A stretch of DNA of 64,000 nucleotides. Source: Streptomyces sp. SCSIO 75703 (lineage in GTDB: Bacteria > Actinomycetota > Actinomycetes > Streptomycetales > Streptomycetaceae). Position 1 is the stretch's first letter. Every line of letters starts with the position of its first letter. Of the stretch, positions 10,924-18,960 are shown piece by piece. The position numbers and the translations under genes were made by a program. The stretch spans positions 4,278,001-4,342,000 of the forward strand of contig NZ_CP144555.1 of assembly GCF_036607905.1 (NCBI RefSeq). The letters run 5' to 3'. The notes beneath the pieces are model-generated. The model did not search any database. It was not told the DNA's origin and saw only the letters and a program-made list of their open reading frames with translations.

Positions 10924-10929
10924 TACGTT
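10924..10929 (+). promoter_or_regulatory. -10 box of a leaderless promoter (HAD gene)
   Basis: TACGTT at 10924-10929 lies 6 nt upstream of ATG 10936, and no ribosome binding site is visible. This is the geometry of a leaderless actinobacterial transcript. Confidence 0.5.
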
Positions 10930-10935
10930 TTCCGC

Positions 10936-11601
10936 ATGGGGATGCACACGGGCGCGCACATCGTCTGGGACTGGAACGGGACGCTGTTCCACGACAACGA
11001 GGCGATCATCGCGGCGACCAACGCGGCCTTCGCCGAGCTGGGGCTGGAGCCGATCACGCTGGAGCGGTACCGGGAGCTGTACTGCGTGCCGGTGCCCAGG
11101 TTCTACGAGCGGCTGATGGGGCGGCTGCCCACCGGAGACGAGTGGGAGGTCATGGACGCCGCCTTCCACCGGCACTACACCGAGCACCGCCCGCGGTGCG
11201 GGCTCACCGAGGGCGCCGCCGAACTGCTCGCGGGCTGGGGGAGCGCCGGACGCAGCCAGTCCCTCCTGAGCATGTACGGCCACGACGAGCTCGTGCCCCT
11301 GGTCCGCGGGTTCGGGATCGAACCGCACTTCCTGCGCGTCGACGGCCGCACCGGGCCCTCCGGCGGCAGCAAGGCCGAGCACATGGTGCGCCACCTCGCG
11401 GCACTCACCGGCGTCGCGCCCGGCCGGACGGTGGTGATCGGCGACGCCGCCGACGACGCGGTGGCCGCCCTGCACGCGGGGGCGCGGGCCGTGCTCTACA
11501 CCGGCGGCTCGCACAGCCGGGCCGGCCTGGAGAGCGTCGGCGTCCCCGTCGTCGACACCCTCGCCGAGGCCGTGGCGGAGGCGGAGCGGCTGGCCTCCTG
11601 A
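10936..11601 (+). CDS. HAD superfamily hydrolase, phosphoglycolate phosphatase-like
   Basis: This 221-residue protein has HAD motif I as VWDWNGTLFHD: the nucleophile Asp12 is present but the usual second Asp is Asn14. Motif III (GGSKAEHMVRHL) and motif IV (VVIGDAADDAVAAL) are intact, and the cap is of the small helical C1 type. The Asp-Trp-Asn-Gly-Thr form recurs in a subgroup of actinobacterial HADs, so the protein may still hydrolyse phosphoesters with altered acid/base catalysis. Likely substrates are small phosphorylated metabolites. It is probably expressed from a leaderless mRNA. It precedes the glutamate dehydrogenase region but is separated from it by almost 500 bp. Confidence 0.8.
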   Translation: MGMHTGAHIVWDWNGTLFHDNEAIIAATNAAFAELGLEPITLERYRELYCVPVPRFYERLMGRLPTGDEWEVMDAAFHRHYTEHRPRCGLTEGAAELLAGWGSAGRSQSLLSMYGHDELVPLVRGFGIEPHFLRVDGRTGPSGGSKAEHMVRHLAALTGVAPGRTVVIGDAADDAVAALHAGARAVLYTGGSHSRAGLESVGVPVVDTLAEAVAEAERLAS

Positions 11602-11740
11602 GCCCCCGCCCGGAGAGCGGGGCCGCGGCTCCCTCGGCCGCCAAACCCGTTCCGGGCCCCGCACAGCTGTGCAGAACGTCAAACTTCCGGCCCCGGATTT
11701 GTACACAAGCGGCCCATGACGGACCCCAGGGGAGGGGCGA

Positions 11741-11746
11741 TAGCCT
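11741..11746 (+). promoter_or_regulatory. Candidate -10 box TAGCCT before a small ORF
   Basis: TAGCCT at 11741-11746 is followed by 7 nt and GTG 11754, matching a leaderless start. There is no good -35 hexamer. It may equally be the promoter giving the glutamate dehydrogenase mRNA a leader of about 330 nt. Confidence 0.35.
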
Positions 11747-11753
11747 TGTGGGC

Positions 11754-12149
11754 GTGATCAGCGCGATAGCTCGCGGGGGCATCGGTGCCTCCGCCCCGCG
11801 CCCGGTGCGCACGGACGACATCCGTGTCCGGGCGGCGGTCGCTGGTTCTCGCGGGCGGGACGGGGCCGCCCGGCCCCCGCACGACGCCACGCACTCCCCG
11901 GTCGACGACGAGAGCGACGTCACACCGGCGAAGGCGACGACATCGGCCGATATGCCCCCGCTCCTCTCACCACGCGGCATACCGTCGGAACAGACCGGAC
12001 ACCCCGCGTTCCGACACCACGCCGCAGGGCGGGAGACCGTACTTCCTTCTACGTCACGCAACGGCGCGCGACAGGAGCCAGAGGACAATGCAGACCAAGC
12101 TGGACGAAGCCAAGGCCGAGCTGCTCGAACGGGCCGCGCGGGTAGCTGA
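11754..12149 (+). CDS. Possible leaderless small ORF overlapping the dehydrogenase start
   Basis: This 131-codon frame starts MISAIARGGIGASAPRPV and is placed exactly at a leaderless start (TAGCCT, 7 nt, GTG). It overlaps the first 62 bp of the glutamate dehydrogenase gene in another frame. The protein is hydrophilic, with no domain I recognise, and reads partly like low-complexity Pro/Ser/His sequence. The 486-bp gap upstream of the dehydrogenase (11602-12087) holds nothing else evident. It could be a real leader peptide that couples to dehydrogenase translation, or a chance open frame in GC-rich DNA. I rate it as speculative. Confidence 0.3.
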   Translation: MISAIARGGIGASAPRPVRTDDIRVRAAVAGSRGRDGAARPPHDATHSPVDDESDVTPAKATTSADMPPLLSPRGIPSEQTGHPAFRHHAAGRETVLPSTSRNGARQEPEDNADQAGRSQGRAARTGRAGS

Positions 12150-15100
12150 GAACAGCCCGGTCGGGGGCAACCTACCGACCGGGACGACGGACGAAGGCAC
12201 CCCGGGCTTCCCGGACCAGGCGTCCGTGTTCGCGTTCCTCCAGCGCTACTACCGGCACACCGCACCGGAGGACCTGGGCGACCGCGACCCGGTCGACGTC
12301 TTCGGGGCGGCCGTCTCCCACTTCCGGCTCGCCCACCACCGTCCGCAGGGCACGGCCAACGTGCGCGTGCACACCCCGACGGTGGAGGAGAACGGCTGGA
12401 CCTGCCGCCACTCCGTCGTGGAGGTGGTCACGGACGACATGCCCTTCCTCGTCGACTCCGTGACCAACGAGCTGACCCGGCAGGGGCGCGGCATCCACGT
12501 CGTCGTCCACCCGCAGATCGTGGTCCGCCGCGACGTGGCCGGCTCCCTCGTCGAGGTCCTCGCCGACCCGCCCGCCGACGACCTCCCGCACGACGCGCAC
12601 GTCGAGTCGTGGATCCACGTCGAGATCGACCGGGAGAGCGACCGCGGCGACCTCAAGCAGATCACCGCCGACCTCCTGCGCGTCCTCAACGACGTCCGCG
12701 AGGCCGTCGAGGACTGGGGCAAGATGCGGGACGCCGCCGTGCGCATCGCCGACAGCCTGACCGGCGAGCCCCTGCCCGGCGACCTGGGCCCGCTGGAGGT
12801 GGAGGAGGCGCGCGAGTTGCTGCACTGGCTCGCCGACGACCGCTTCACCTTCCTCGGCTACCGCGAGTACGAGCTGCGCGAGGACGACTCGCTCGCCGCG
12901 CTCCCCGGCACCGGCCTCGGCATCCTGCGCTCCGACCCGCACCACGACGTCGACGAGGACCACCCGGTCAGCCCGTCCTTCGAGCGGCTGCCCGCCGACG
13001 CCCGCGCCAAGGCGCGCGAGCACCGCCTGCTCGTCCTGACCAAGGCCAACAGCCGCGCCACCGTCCACCGGCAGTCGTACCTGGACTACATCGGCGTCAA
13101 GAAGTTCGGCGCCGACGGCGAGGTCGTCGGCGAACGCCGCTTCCTCGGCCTGTTCTCCTCCGCCGCCTACACCGAGTCGGTGCGCCGCGTGCCGGTGATC
13201 CGGCGCAAGGTCGAGGAGGTGCTGGAGCAGGCCGGGTTCTCGCCCAACAGCCACGACGGCCGCGACCTGCTCCAGATCCTGGAGACCTACCCGCGCGACG
13301 AGCTGTTCCAGACCCCGGTCGCCGAGCTCCGGCCCATCGCCACCTCCGTGCTCTACCTCCAGGAGCGCCGCCGCCTGCGGCTCTACCTGCGCCAGGACGA
13401 CTACGGGCGCTACTACTCCGCCCTCGTCTACCTCCCCCGGGACCGCTACACCACCGGCGTCCGGCTGCGGATCATCGACATCCTCAAGGAGGAGCTGGGC
13501 GGCACCAGCGTCGACTTCACGGCCTGGAACACCGAGTCCATCCTGTCCCGCCTGCACTTCGTGGTCCGCGTTCCGCAGGGCACCGAACTGCCGCAGCTCT
13601 CCGACGCCGACAAGGACCGCATCGAGGCCCGCCTCGTCGCCGCCGCCCGCTCCTGGTCCGACGGCTTCGGCGAGGCGCTCACCGCCGAGGTGGGCGAGGA
13701 GCGGGCCGCCGAGCTGACGCGCCACTACGGCGGCGCCTTCCCCGAGGGCTACAAGGCCGACCACGACCCGCGCTCCGCCGTCGCCGACCTCGGTCACCTG
13801 GAGCGGCTCGACGACGAGCACGCCTTCGCGCTCAGCCTCTACGAGCCGGTGGGCGCCGCCCCCGGGGAACGCCGCCTCAAGATCTACCAGAAGGGCGGCA
13901 CCGTCTCCCTGTCCGCCGTCCTGCCGGTGCTCAGCCGGCTCGGCGTGGAGGTCACCGACGAGCGGCCCTACGAACTGCGCTGCGCCGACCGCAGCACGGC
14001 CTGGATCTACGACTTCGGGCTGCGCATGCCCGCGTCGGTCGCCGGCGACCTCGACGACGACGCGCGCGAGCGGTTCCAGGAGGCGTTCGCCGCCACCTGG
14101 ACCGGCAAGGCGGAGAACGACGGCTTCAACGCCCTGGTGCTCAGCGCCGGGCTCACCTGGCGCCAGGCCATGGTGCTGCGCGCGTACGCCAAGTACCTGC
14201 GTCAGGCCGCCTCCACGTTCAGCCAGGACTACATGGAGGACACCCTCCGCAACAACGTCCACACCACCCGGCTGCTGGTCTCGCTCTTCGAGGCGCGGAT
14301 GTCGCCGGAGCGCCAGCGCGCCGGGCTGGAGATCGTCGACGCCCTCCTCGAAGAGGTCGACGCCGCCCTGGACCAGGTCGCCAGCCTGGACGAGGACCGC
14401 ATCCTGCGCTCCTTCCTGACCGTCATCAAGGCCACGCTGCGCACCAACTTCTTCCAGGAGTCGCGCGAGGGCGGACCGCACGACTACGTCGCCATGAAGT
14501 TCGACCCGACCGCGATCCCGGACCTGCCGGCGCCGCGCCCGGCGTTCGAGATCTGGGTCTACTCGCCGCGCGTCGAGGGCGTCCACCTGCGGTACGGCAA
14601 GGTGGCCCGCGGCGGGCTGCGCTGGTCGGACCGGCGGGAGGACTTCCGTACGGAGATCCTCGGCCTGGTCAAGGCGCAGATGGTGAAGAACACCGTCATC
14701 GTGCCGGTCGGCGCCAAGGGCGGCTTCGTCGCCAAGCAGCTCCCCGACCCGAACGTGGACCGCGACGCCTGGATGGCCGAGGGCGTCGCCAGCTACCGCA
14801 CCTTCATCTCGGCACTGCTCGACATCACCGACAACATGGTCGCCGGCGAGGTCGTCCCGCCGCTGGACGTCGTCCGCCACGACGAGGACGACACGTACCT
14901 CGTCGTCGCCGCCGACAAGGGCACGGCGAAGTTCTCGGACATCGCCAACGAGGTCGCCGAGTCGTACAACTTCTGGCTCGGGGACGCCTTCGCCTCCGGC
15001 GGTTCGGCCGGCTACGACCACAAGGGCATGGGCATCACCGCCCGCGGCGCCTGGGAGTCCGTCAAGCGGCACTTCCGGGAACTGGGCGTGGACACCCAGT

Positions 15101-17019
15101 CCGAGGACTTCACCGTCGTCGGCATCGGCGACATGTCCGGTGACGTGTTCGGCAACGGCATGCTGCTCAGCGAGCACATCCGCCTGGTCGCCGCGTTCGA
15201 CCACCGGCACATCTTCGTTGACCCGACCCCGGACGCGGCCGTCTCGTACGCCGAGCGCCGCCGGCTGTTCGAACTGCCGCGCTCCTCGTGGGCCGACTAC
15301 GACGAGAAGCTGCTGTCCCCGGGCGGCGGCGTCTTCCCGCGCTCGGCCAAGTCGATCCCCGTCAACGCGCACATGCGCGAGGTCCTGGGCATCGAGGACG
15401 GCGTCACCAAGATGACCCCCGCCGAGCTGATGCGGGCGGTGCTCACCGCGCCGGTCGACCTGCTGTGGAACGGCGGCATCGGGACGTACATCAAGGCGTC
15501 CACCGAGTCCCACGCCGACGTCGGCGACAAGGCCAACGACCCGATCCGCGTCGACGGCAAGGACCTGCGCGTCCAGGTCGTCGGCGAGGGCGGCAACCTG
15601 GGCCTGACCCAGCTCGGCCGGATCGAGATCGCCATGAACGGCGGCCGGGTCAACACCGACGCGATCGACAACAGCGCCGGCGTGGACACCTCCGACCACG
15701 AGGTGAACATCAAGATCCTGCTCAACGGTCTCGTCAAGGACGGCGACATGACCGTCAAGCAGCGCAACAAGCTGCTCGCCGAGATGACCGACGAGGTCGG
15801 CGCGCTCGTCCTGCGCAACAACTACGCGCAGAACACGGCCATCGCCAACGCGCTCGCGCAGTCCAAGGACATGGTCAACGCCCAGCAGCGCTTCCTGCGC
15901 CACCTGGTGCGGGAGGGCCACCTCAACCGGGCGCTGGAGTTCCTGCCCACCGACCGCCAGATCCGCGAGCGGATCAACGCCGGGCAGGGCCTGACCGCCC
16001 CCGAGACGGCGGTGCTGCTCGCCTACACGAAGATCACGGTCGCCGAGGAGCTGCTGCACACCTCGCTGCCGGACGACCCGTACCTGCGCGGACTGCTGCA
16101 CGCCTACTTCCCGACCGCGCTGCGCGAGCAGTTCGGCGACCGGATCGACGGCCACCCGCTGCGCCGGGAGATCACCACCACGGTGCTGGTCAACGACACG
16201 GTCAACACGGGCGGTACGACCTACCTCCACCGGATGCGCGAGGAGACCGGCGCTTCGCTGGAGGAGATCGTGCGGGCGCAGACCGCGGCGCGGGCCATCT
16301 TCCACTCGGCCGAGGTGTGGGACGCGGTGGAGGCCCTGGACACCAAGGTCGAGGCCGACGTCCAGACCCGCATCCGGCTGCACTCGCGGCGCCTGGTGGA
16401 GCGCGGCACGCGCTGGCTGCTCAACAACCGGCAGCAGCCGGTGGAGCTGGCCGAGACCGTCGAGTTCTTCACCGCGCGCGTGGAGGAGGTCTGGTCGCAG
16501 CTCCCCAAGCTGCTGCGCGGCGCGGACGCCGAGTGGTACCAGCGGATCTACGACGAGCTGACCGCCGCGGGCGTCCCGGACGAGCCGGCCACCCGGGTCG
16601 CCGGGTTCTCCTCGGCCTTCCCGACGCTCGACATCGTCTCCGTCGCCGACAGCATGGGCCGCGACCCGCTGGAGGTCGCCGAGGTCTACTACGACCTCGC
16701 CGACCGGCTGAACATCACGCAGCTCATGGACCGGATCAGCGATCTGCCCCGCGCCGACCGCTGGCAGTCCATGGCCCGCGCGGCCATCCGCGAGGACCTG
16801 TTCGCCGCGCACGCGGCGCTCACGGCCGACGTGCTCGCCGTCGGCGGGGAGGCGTCGACGCCGGAGCAGCGGTTCGAGCTGTGGCAGGAGAAGAACGCGG
16901 CGCTGCTGTCGCGGGCCCGCACCACGCTGGAGGAGATCCACGGTTCGGACGCCTTCGACCTGTCCAACCTGTCGGTGGCCATGCGGACCATGCGGACGCT
17001 GCTGCGCTCGCACTCGTGA
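12088..17019 (+). CDS. NAD-specific glutamate dehydrogenase, large (180-kDa class)
   Basis: This 1643-residue protein belongs to the 180-kDa NAD-glutamate dehydrogenase class first known from Streptomyces clavuligerus. It deaminates glutamate to 2-oxoglutarate and ammonia with NAD, a catabolic role. The N-terminal half (about 1-700) holds ACT-like and helical regulatory regions. The catalytic core follows: KVARGGLRWSDRREDFRTE, IVPVGAKGGFV with the substrate Lys, and GDMSGDVFGNGML of the nucleotide-binding domain. NGGIGTYIKAS and VVGEGGNLGLTQ are further core motifs. The C-terminal helical domain extends to TMRTLLRSHS. ATG 12088 (MQTKLDEAKAELLERAARVAEN) has GAGG 4-7 bp upstream. A single gene, ended by a very strong hairpin. 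Confidence 0.95.
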   Translation: MQTKLDEAKAELLERAARVAENSPVGGNLPTGTTDEGTPGFPDQASVFAFLQRYYRHTAPEDLGDRDPVDVFGAAVSHFRLAHHRPQGTANVRVHTPTVEENGWTCRHSVVEVVTDDMPFLVDSVTNELTRQGRGIHVVVHPQIVVRRDVAGSLVEVLADPPADDLPHDAHVESWIHVEIDRESDRGDLKQITADLLRVLNDVREAVEDWGKMRDAAVRIADSLTGEPLPGDLGPLEVEEARELLHWLADDRFTFLGYREYELREDDSLAALPGTGLGILRSDPHHDVDEDHPVSPSFERLPADARAKAREHRLLVLTKANSRATVHRQSYLDYIGVKKFGADGEVVGERRFLGLFSSAAYTESVRRVPVIRRKVEEVLEQAGFSPNSHDGRDLLQILETYPRDELFQTPVAELRPIATSVLYLQERRRLRLYLRQDDYGRYYSALVYLPRDRYTTGVRLRIIDILKEELGGTSVDFTAWNTESILSRLHFVVRVPQGTELPQLSDADKDRIEARLVAAARSWSDGFGEALTAEVGEERAAELTRHYGGAFPEGYKADHDPRSAVADLGHLERLDDEHAFALSLYEPVGAAPGERRLKIYQKGGTVSLSAVLPVLSRLGVEVTDERPYELRCADRSTAWIYDFGLRMPASVAGDLDDDARERFQEAFAATWTGKAENDGFNALVLSAGLTWRQAMVLRAYAKYLRQAASTFSQDYMEDTLRNNVHTTRLLVSLFEARMSPERQRAGLEIVDALLEEVDAALDQVASLDEDRILRSFLTVIKATLRTNFFQESREGGPHDYVAMKFDPTAIPDLPAPRPAFEIWVYSPRVEGVHLRYGKVARGGLRWSDRREDFRTEILGLVKAQMVKNTVIVPVGAKGGFVAKQLPDPNVDRDAWMAEGVASYRTFISALLDITDNMVAGEVVPPLDVVRHDEDDTYLVVAADKGTAKFSDIANEVAESYNFWLGDAFASGGSAGYDHKGMGITARGAWESVKRHFRELGVDTQSEDFTVVGIGDMSGDVFGNGMLLSEHIRLVAAFDHRHIFVDPTPDAAVSYAERRRLFELPRSSWADYDEKLLSPGGGVFPRSAKSIPVNAHMREVLGIEDGVTKMTPAELMRAVLTAPVDLLWNGGIGTYIKASTESHADVGDKANDPIRVDGKDLRVQVVGEGGNLGLTQLGRIEIAMNGGRVNTDAIDNSAGVDTSDHEVNIKILLNGLVKDGDMTVKQRNKLLAEMTDEVGALVLRNNYAQNTAIANALAQSKDMVNAQQRFLRHLVREGHLNRALEFLPTDRQIRERINAGQGLTAPETAVLLAYTKITVAEELLHTSLPDDPYLRGLLHAYFPTALREQFGDRIDGHPLRREITTTVLVNDTVNTGGTTYLHRMREETGASLEEIVRAQTAARAIFHSAEVWDAVEALDTKVEADVQTRIRLHSRRLVERGTRWLLNNRQQPVELAETVEFFTARVEEVWSQLPKLLRGADAEWYQRIYDELTAAGVPDEPATRVAGFSSAFPTLDIVSVADSMGRDPLEVAEVYYDLADRLNITQLMDRISDLPRADRWQSMARAAIREDLFAAHAALTADVLAVGGEASTPEQRFELWQEKNAALLSRARTTLEEIHGSDAFDLSNLSVAMRTMRTLLRSHS

Positions 17020-17129
17020 CACGAGCGCCTGTGACACCGGGCGCGTGTGACACCCGCCGGTGACACCGGGCGCTCCCGACCCGGGGACTCCCGGCACGGA
17101 GCACCGCCGACAGGGAGCACGGCACGACC

Positions 17130-17169
17130 GGGAACGCGCCCCGGGCCCCACGGCCCGGGGCGCGTTCCC
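17130..17169 (+). terminator. Very long perfect hairpin after glutamate dehydrogenase
   Basis: GGGAACGCGCCCCGGGCC (17130-17147) pairs perfectly over 18 bp with 17152-17169 around a CCAC tetraloop. It lies 110 bp after the stop. No T-tract; the stem alone is extremely stable. Confidence 0.75.
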
Positions 17170-17276
17170 CTGTCCGGGCGGGGCGACGGAGCGCGTACGG
17201 CCCGGCCCGCCCCGCCGCCCGCCCGGAACGACACAGACACCCCAGACACCCCAGACAGTGCGGATATCGACGACAT

Positions 17277-17312
17277 GGCGGGCATGGAAGGCATGGCGGG
17301 CATAGCAGGCAT
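17277..17312 (+). repeat. Four 9-bp repeats ending in GGCAT upstream of a membrane protein gene
   Basis: Units GGCGGGCAT, GGAAGGCAT, GGCGGGCAT and AGCAGGCAT run from 17277 to 17312, immediately before the -10 box. They are preceded by two copies of CAGACACCCC near 17234-17253. Together with the hairpin at 17130-17169 this accounts for most of the 311-bp gap 17020-17330. Confidence 0.8.
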
Positions 17313-17318
17313 CGCGGA

Positions 17319-17324
17319 TAAAGT
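17319..17324 (+). promoter_or_regulatory. -10 box TAAAGT of a leaderless promoter
   Basis: TAAAGT is followed by 6 nt (GGCCGC) and then the start codon GTG 17331. No Shine-Dalgarno sequence is present, consistent with a leaderless mRNA. No -35 element is recognisable, because the 9-bp repeats occupy that position. Confidence 0.5.
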
Positions 17325-17330
17325 GGCCGC

Positions 17331-18854
17331 GTGATCGGCTACTCCGGGGACACCCGCGCCACGTCGCGCCGAACGGGGTCCGCGTCCGCGGCCGTCGCCG
17401 GGACCCTCGCCGCGCTCGTCCTCCTCCTGCTGCTCCCGGTGATCGTCCGCCTGCCCTGGATCGGCGACCTCGGCATGCACGCGGCGACCGTGGAACGCCT
17501 GCGCGGCGACCTCCGCCACCCCGGCAACCCGCTCGTCGACGCCGACACCCCGAGCCCGTACTACTCGCCGTGGACGCTGCTGCTCGGCTGGGTCGCCCGG
17601 GTGACCGGCCTGTCGGTCTTCGTGGTCCTGCGCATCGGCGCGCTGGTGGGGCTGACGCTGCTGGTCACCGGCGTGTGGCGGTACGTGCGCACGCTGAGCC
17701 GGCATCCGGCGGCGCCCCCGCTCGCCCTGCTCTGCCTGGTGCTGCTGTGGGGCACGACGCTGTTCGCCTGGAGCGGCTTCCTCGCCCTGGACTCCCTCGC
17801 GCTGACCGTCGCCTACCCGAGCGTGCCGGCGCTCGGTCTCGCCCTGCACCTGTGGGCGTGGCTGCCCCGCGCGGCGGCGTCCGGCGGCTGGGGCACGTGG
17901 ATCGCGCTCGGGGTGCTGTGGGCGGTGATCCTGCTGTGCCACCAGTTCTCGGGCGTCGTCGCCTCCCTCGGCGCCCTCGCCACCGTGCTCGCCGCGTGGC
18001 CGGGGCGCCGCCGCGGGCTGCGGCCCGTCGCGGGTCTCGCGGCGGGGGCGCTGGTGCTGTGGTCGTGGCCGTACTACGACTTCTTCGCGCTGGTCGGCGC
18101 CGAGAACGGGCTGGAGTCGGTGCACCGGTCGCTCTACGACGACCTGCTCGGGCGGTACTGGCTGGTGCTGCTCGGCGTCGTGGCCCTCGGCGCCCGGTTC
18201 CGGCGGGACCGGCGCGATCCGCTGGTGCTCTTCTTCGCGTGCGGAGCCGCCGTGTTCGTGGCGGGCCGGGCGACCGGGCACTGGTCGTGGGGCAGGGCGC
18301 TGCCCGCCGCGCTGATCCCGGCGCAGCTCGCGGCGGCCCTGGAGGTGCTGGAGCCGGCCCGGCGCCGGGTGCGCGCGGCCTGGGCGGCGGCGCTGGCCGG
18401 AGCCCTGATGGCGGGCGCGTGGGCGCAGGCGGGGACGCTCGGCCACGCCACCGGCCGCGCGGCGCTGCCCCGGGCGGTCGGCGCCGAGTACCGGCGGCCC
18501 TGGGCCGGGTACCACTGGATCACGCCCTGGGTACGCCGCGGGGACGTCGTCATGGCCCGCGTCGAGCCGTCGCGGCAGATCCCGGCGTACGGGGCGTACA
18601 CCGTGGCGCCCGGCTACCCCGACGTCTTCCTGGCGGACGCGGCGGACCGGGAGGCGGCCGTGGAGCGGTACTTCGCGCCGGACGCCCGCTCGGACGCCCG
18701 GCGGGAGACCGAGCGGCGGTACGGGGTGCGCTGGGTGGTGGACCGGGACGGCGTCCTCGGCGGGGACGCCGAACTGCGCGAGGTCGCCCGGGGGCCGCAC
18801 GGCCAGGTCCTCTACGCGGCGCCGGGCCCGGCCCGGCGGCGGCCCGGCGGATAG
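17331..18854 (+). CDS. Polytopic membrane protein of the glycopolymer locus (paralogue of the protein at 27842-29383)
   Basis: This 507-residue protein has about ten hydrophobic segments between residues 20 and 390 and a soluble C-terminal domain of about 110 residues (GDVVMARVEPSRQIPAYGAY, ERRYGVRWVVDRDG). The first loop, DLGMHAATVERLRGDLRHPGNPLV followed by YYSPW, resembles the first extracytoplasmic loop of GT-C-type lipid-linked sugar transferases, where an acidic residue is catalytic; this is inference. The paralogue shares AAxVERLxxxLxHPxxP, YYSPx, LLWGT, GxVDxIHRxLY-like and C-terminal RYxVRWxxxxR features. It converges with the GT2 gene across a shared terminator. It may add or polymerise a sugar on an undecaprenyl-linked precursor. 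Confidence 0.65.
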   Translation: MIGYSGDTRATSRRTGSASAAVAGTLAALVLLLLLPVIVRLPWIGDLGMHAATVERLRGDLRHPGNPLVDADTPSPYYSPWTLLLGWVARVTGLSVFVVLRIGALVGLTLLVTGVWRYVRTLSRHPAAPPLALLCLVLLWGTTLFAWSGFLALDSLALTVAYPSVPALGLALHLWAWLPRAAASGGWGTWIALGVLWAVILLCHQFSGVVASLGALATVLAAWPGRRRGLRPVAGLAAGALVLWSWPYYDFFALVGAENGLESVHRSLYDDLLGRYWLVLLGVVALGARFRRDRRDPLVLFFACGAAVFVAGRATGHWSWGRALPAALIPAQLAAALEVLEPARRRVRAAWAAALAGALMAGAWAQAGTLGHATGRAALPRAVGAEYRRPWAGYHWITPWVRRGDVVMARVEPSRQIPAYGAYTVAPGYPDVFLADAADREAAVERYFAPDARSDARRETERRYGVRWVVDRDGVLGGDAELREVARGPHGQVLYAAPGPARRRPGG

Positions 18855-18907
18855 TCGCCGGGCCACTGCCGGGCGGGCCCGGCGACCGGGCCGTGTGCCA
18901 GGGCCTC

Positions 18908-18954
18908 TCGTTCGGATCACGCCGGGCTCGCATGGTCCGGCCTGATCCAAACGA
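18908..18954. terminator. Bidirectional hairpin between convergent genes
   Basis: TCGTTCGGATCA (18908-18919) pairs with TGATCCAAACGA (18943-18954) with one mismatch. It lies between the stops of the membrane protein (+) and GT2 (-) genes and can serve both. Confidence 0.6.
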
Positions 18955-18960
18955 AGGACC

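Noticed and set aside
12172..17151. A very long open frame antisense to glutamate dehydrogenase
   Set aside because: It mirrors the GC-biased third positions of a clear, full-length sense gene. The translated product is rich in Val, Leu, Arg, Gly and Asp runs without any domain.
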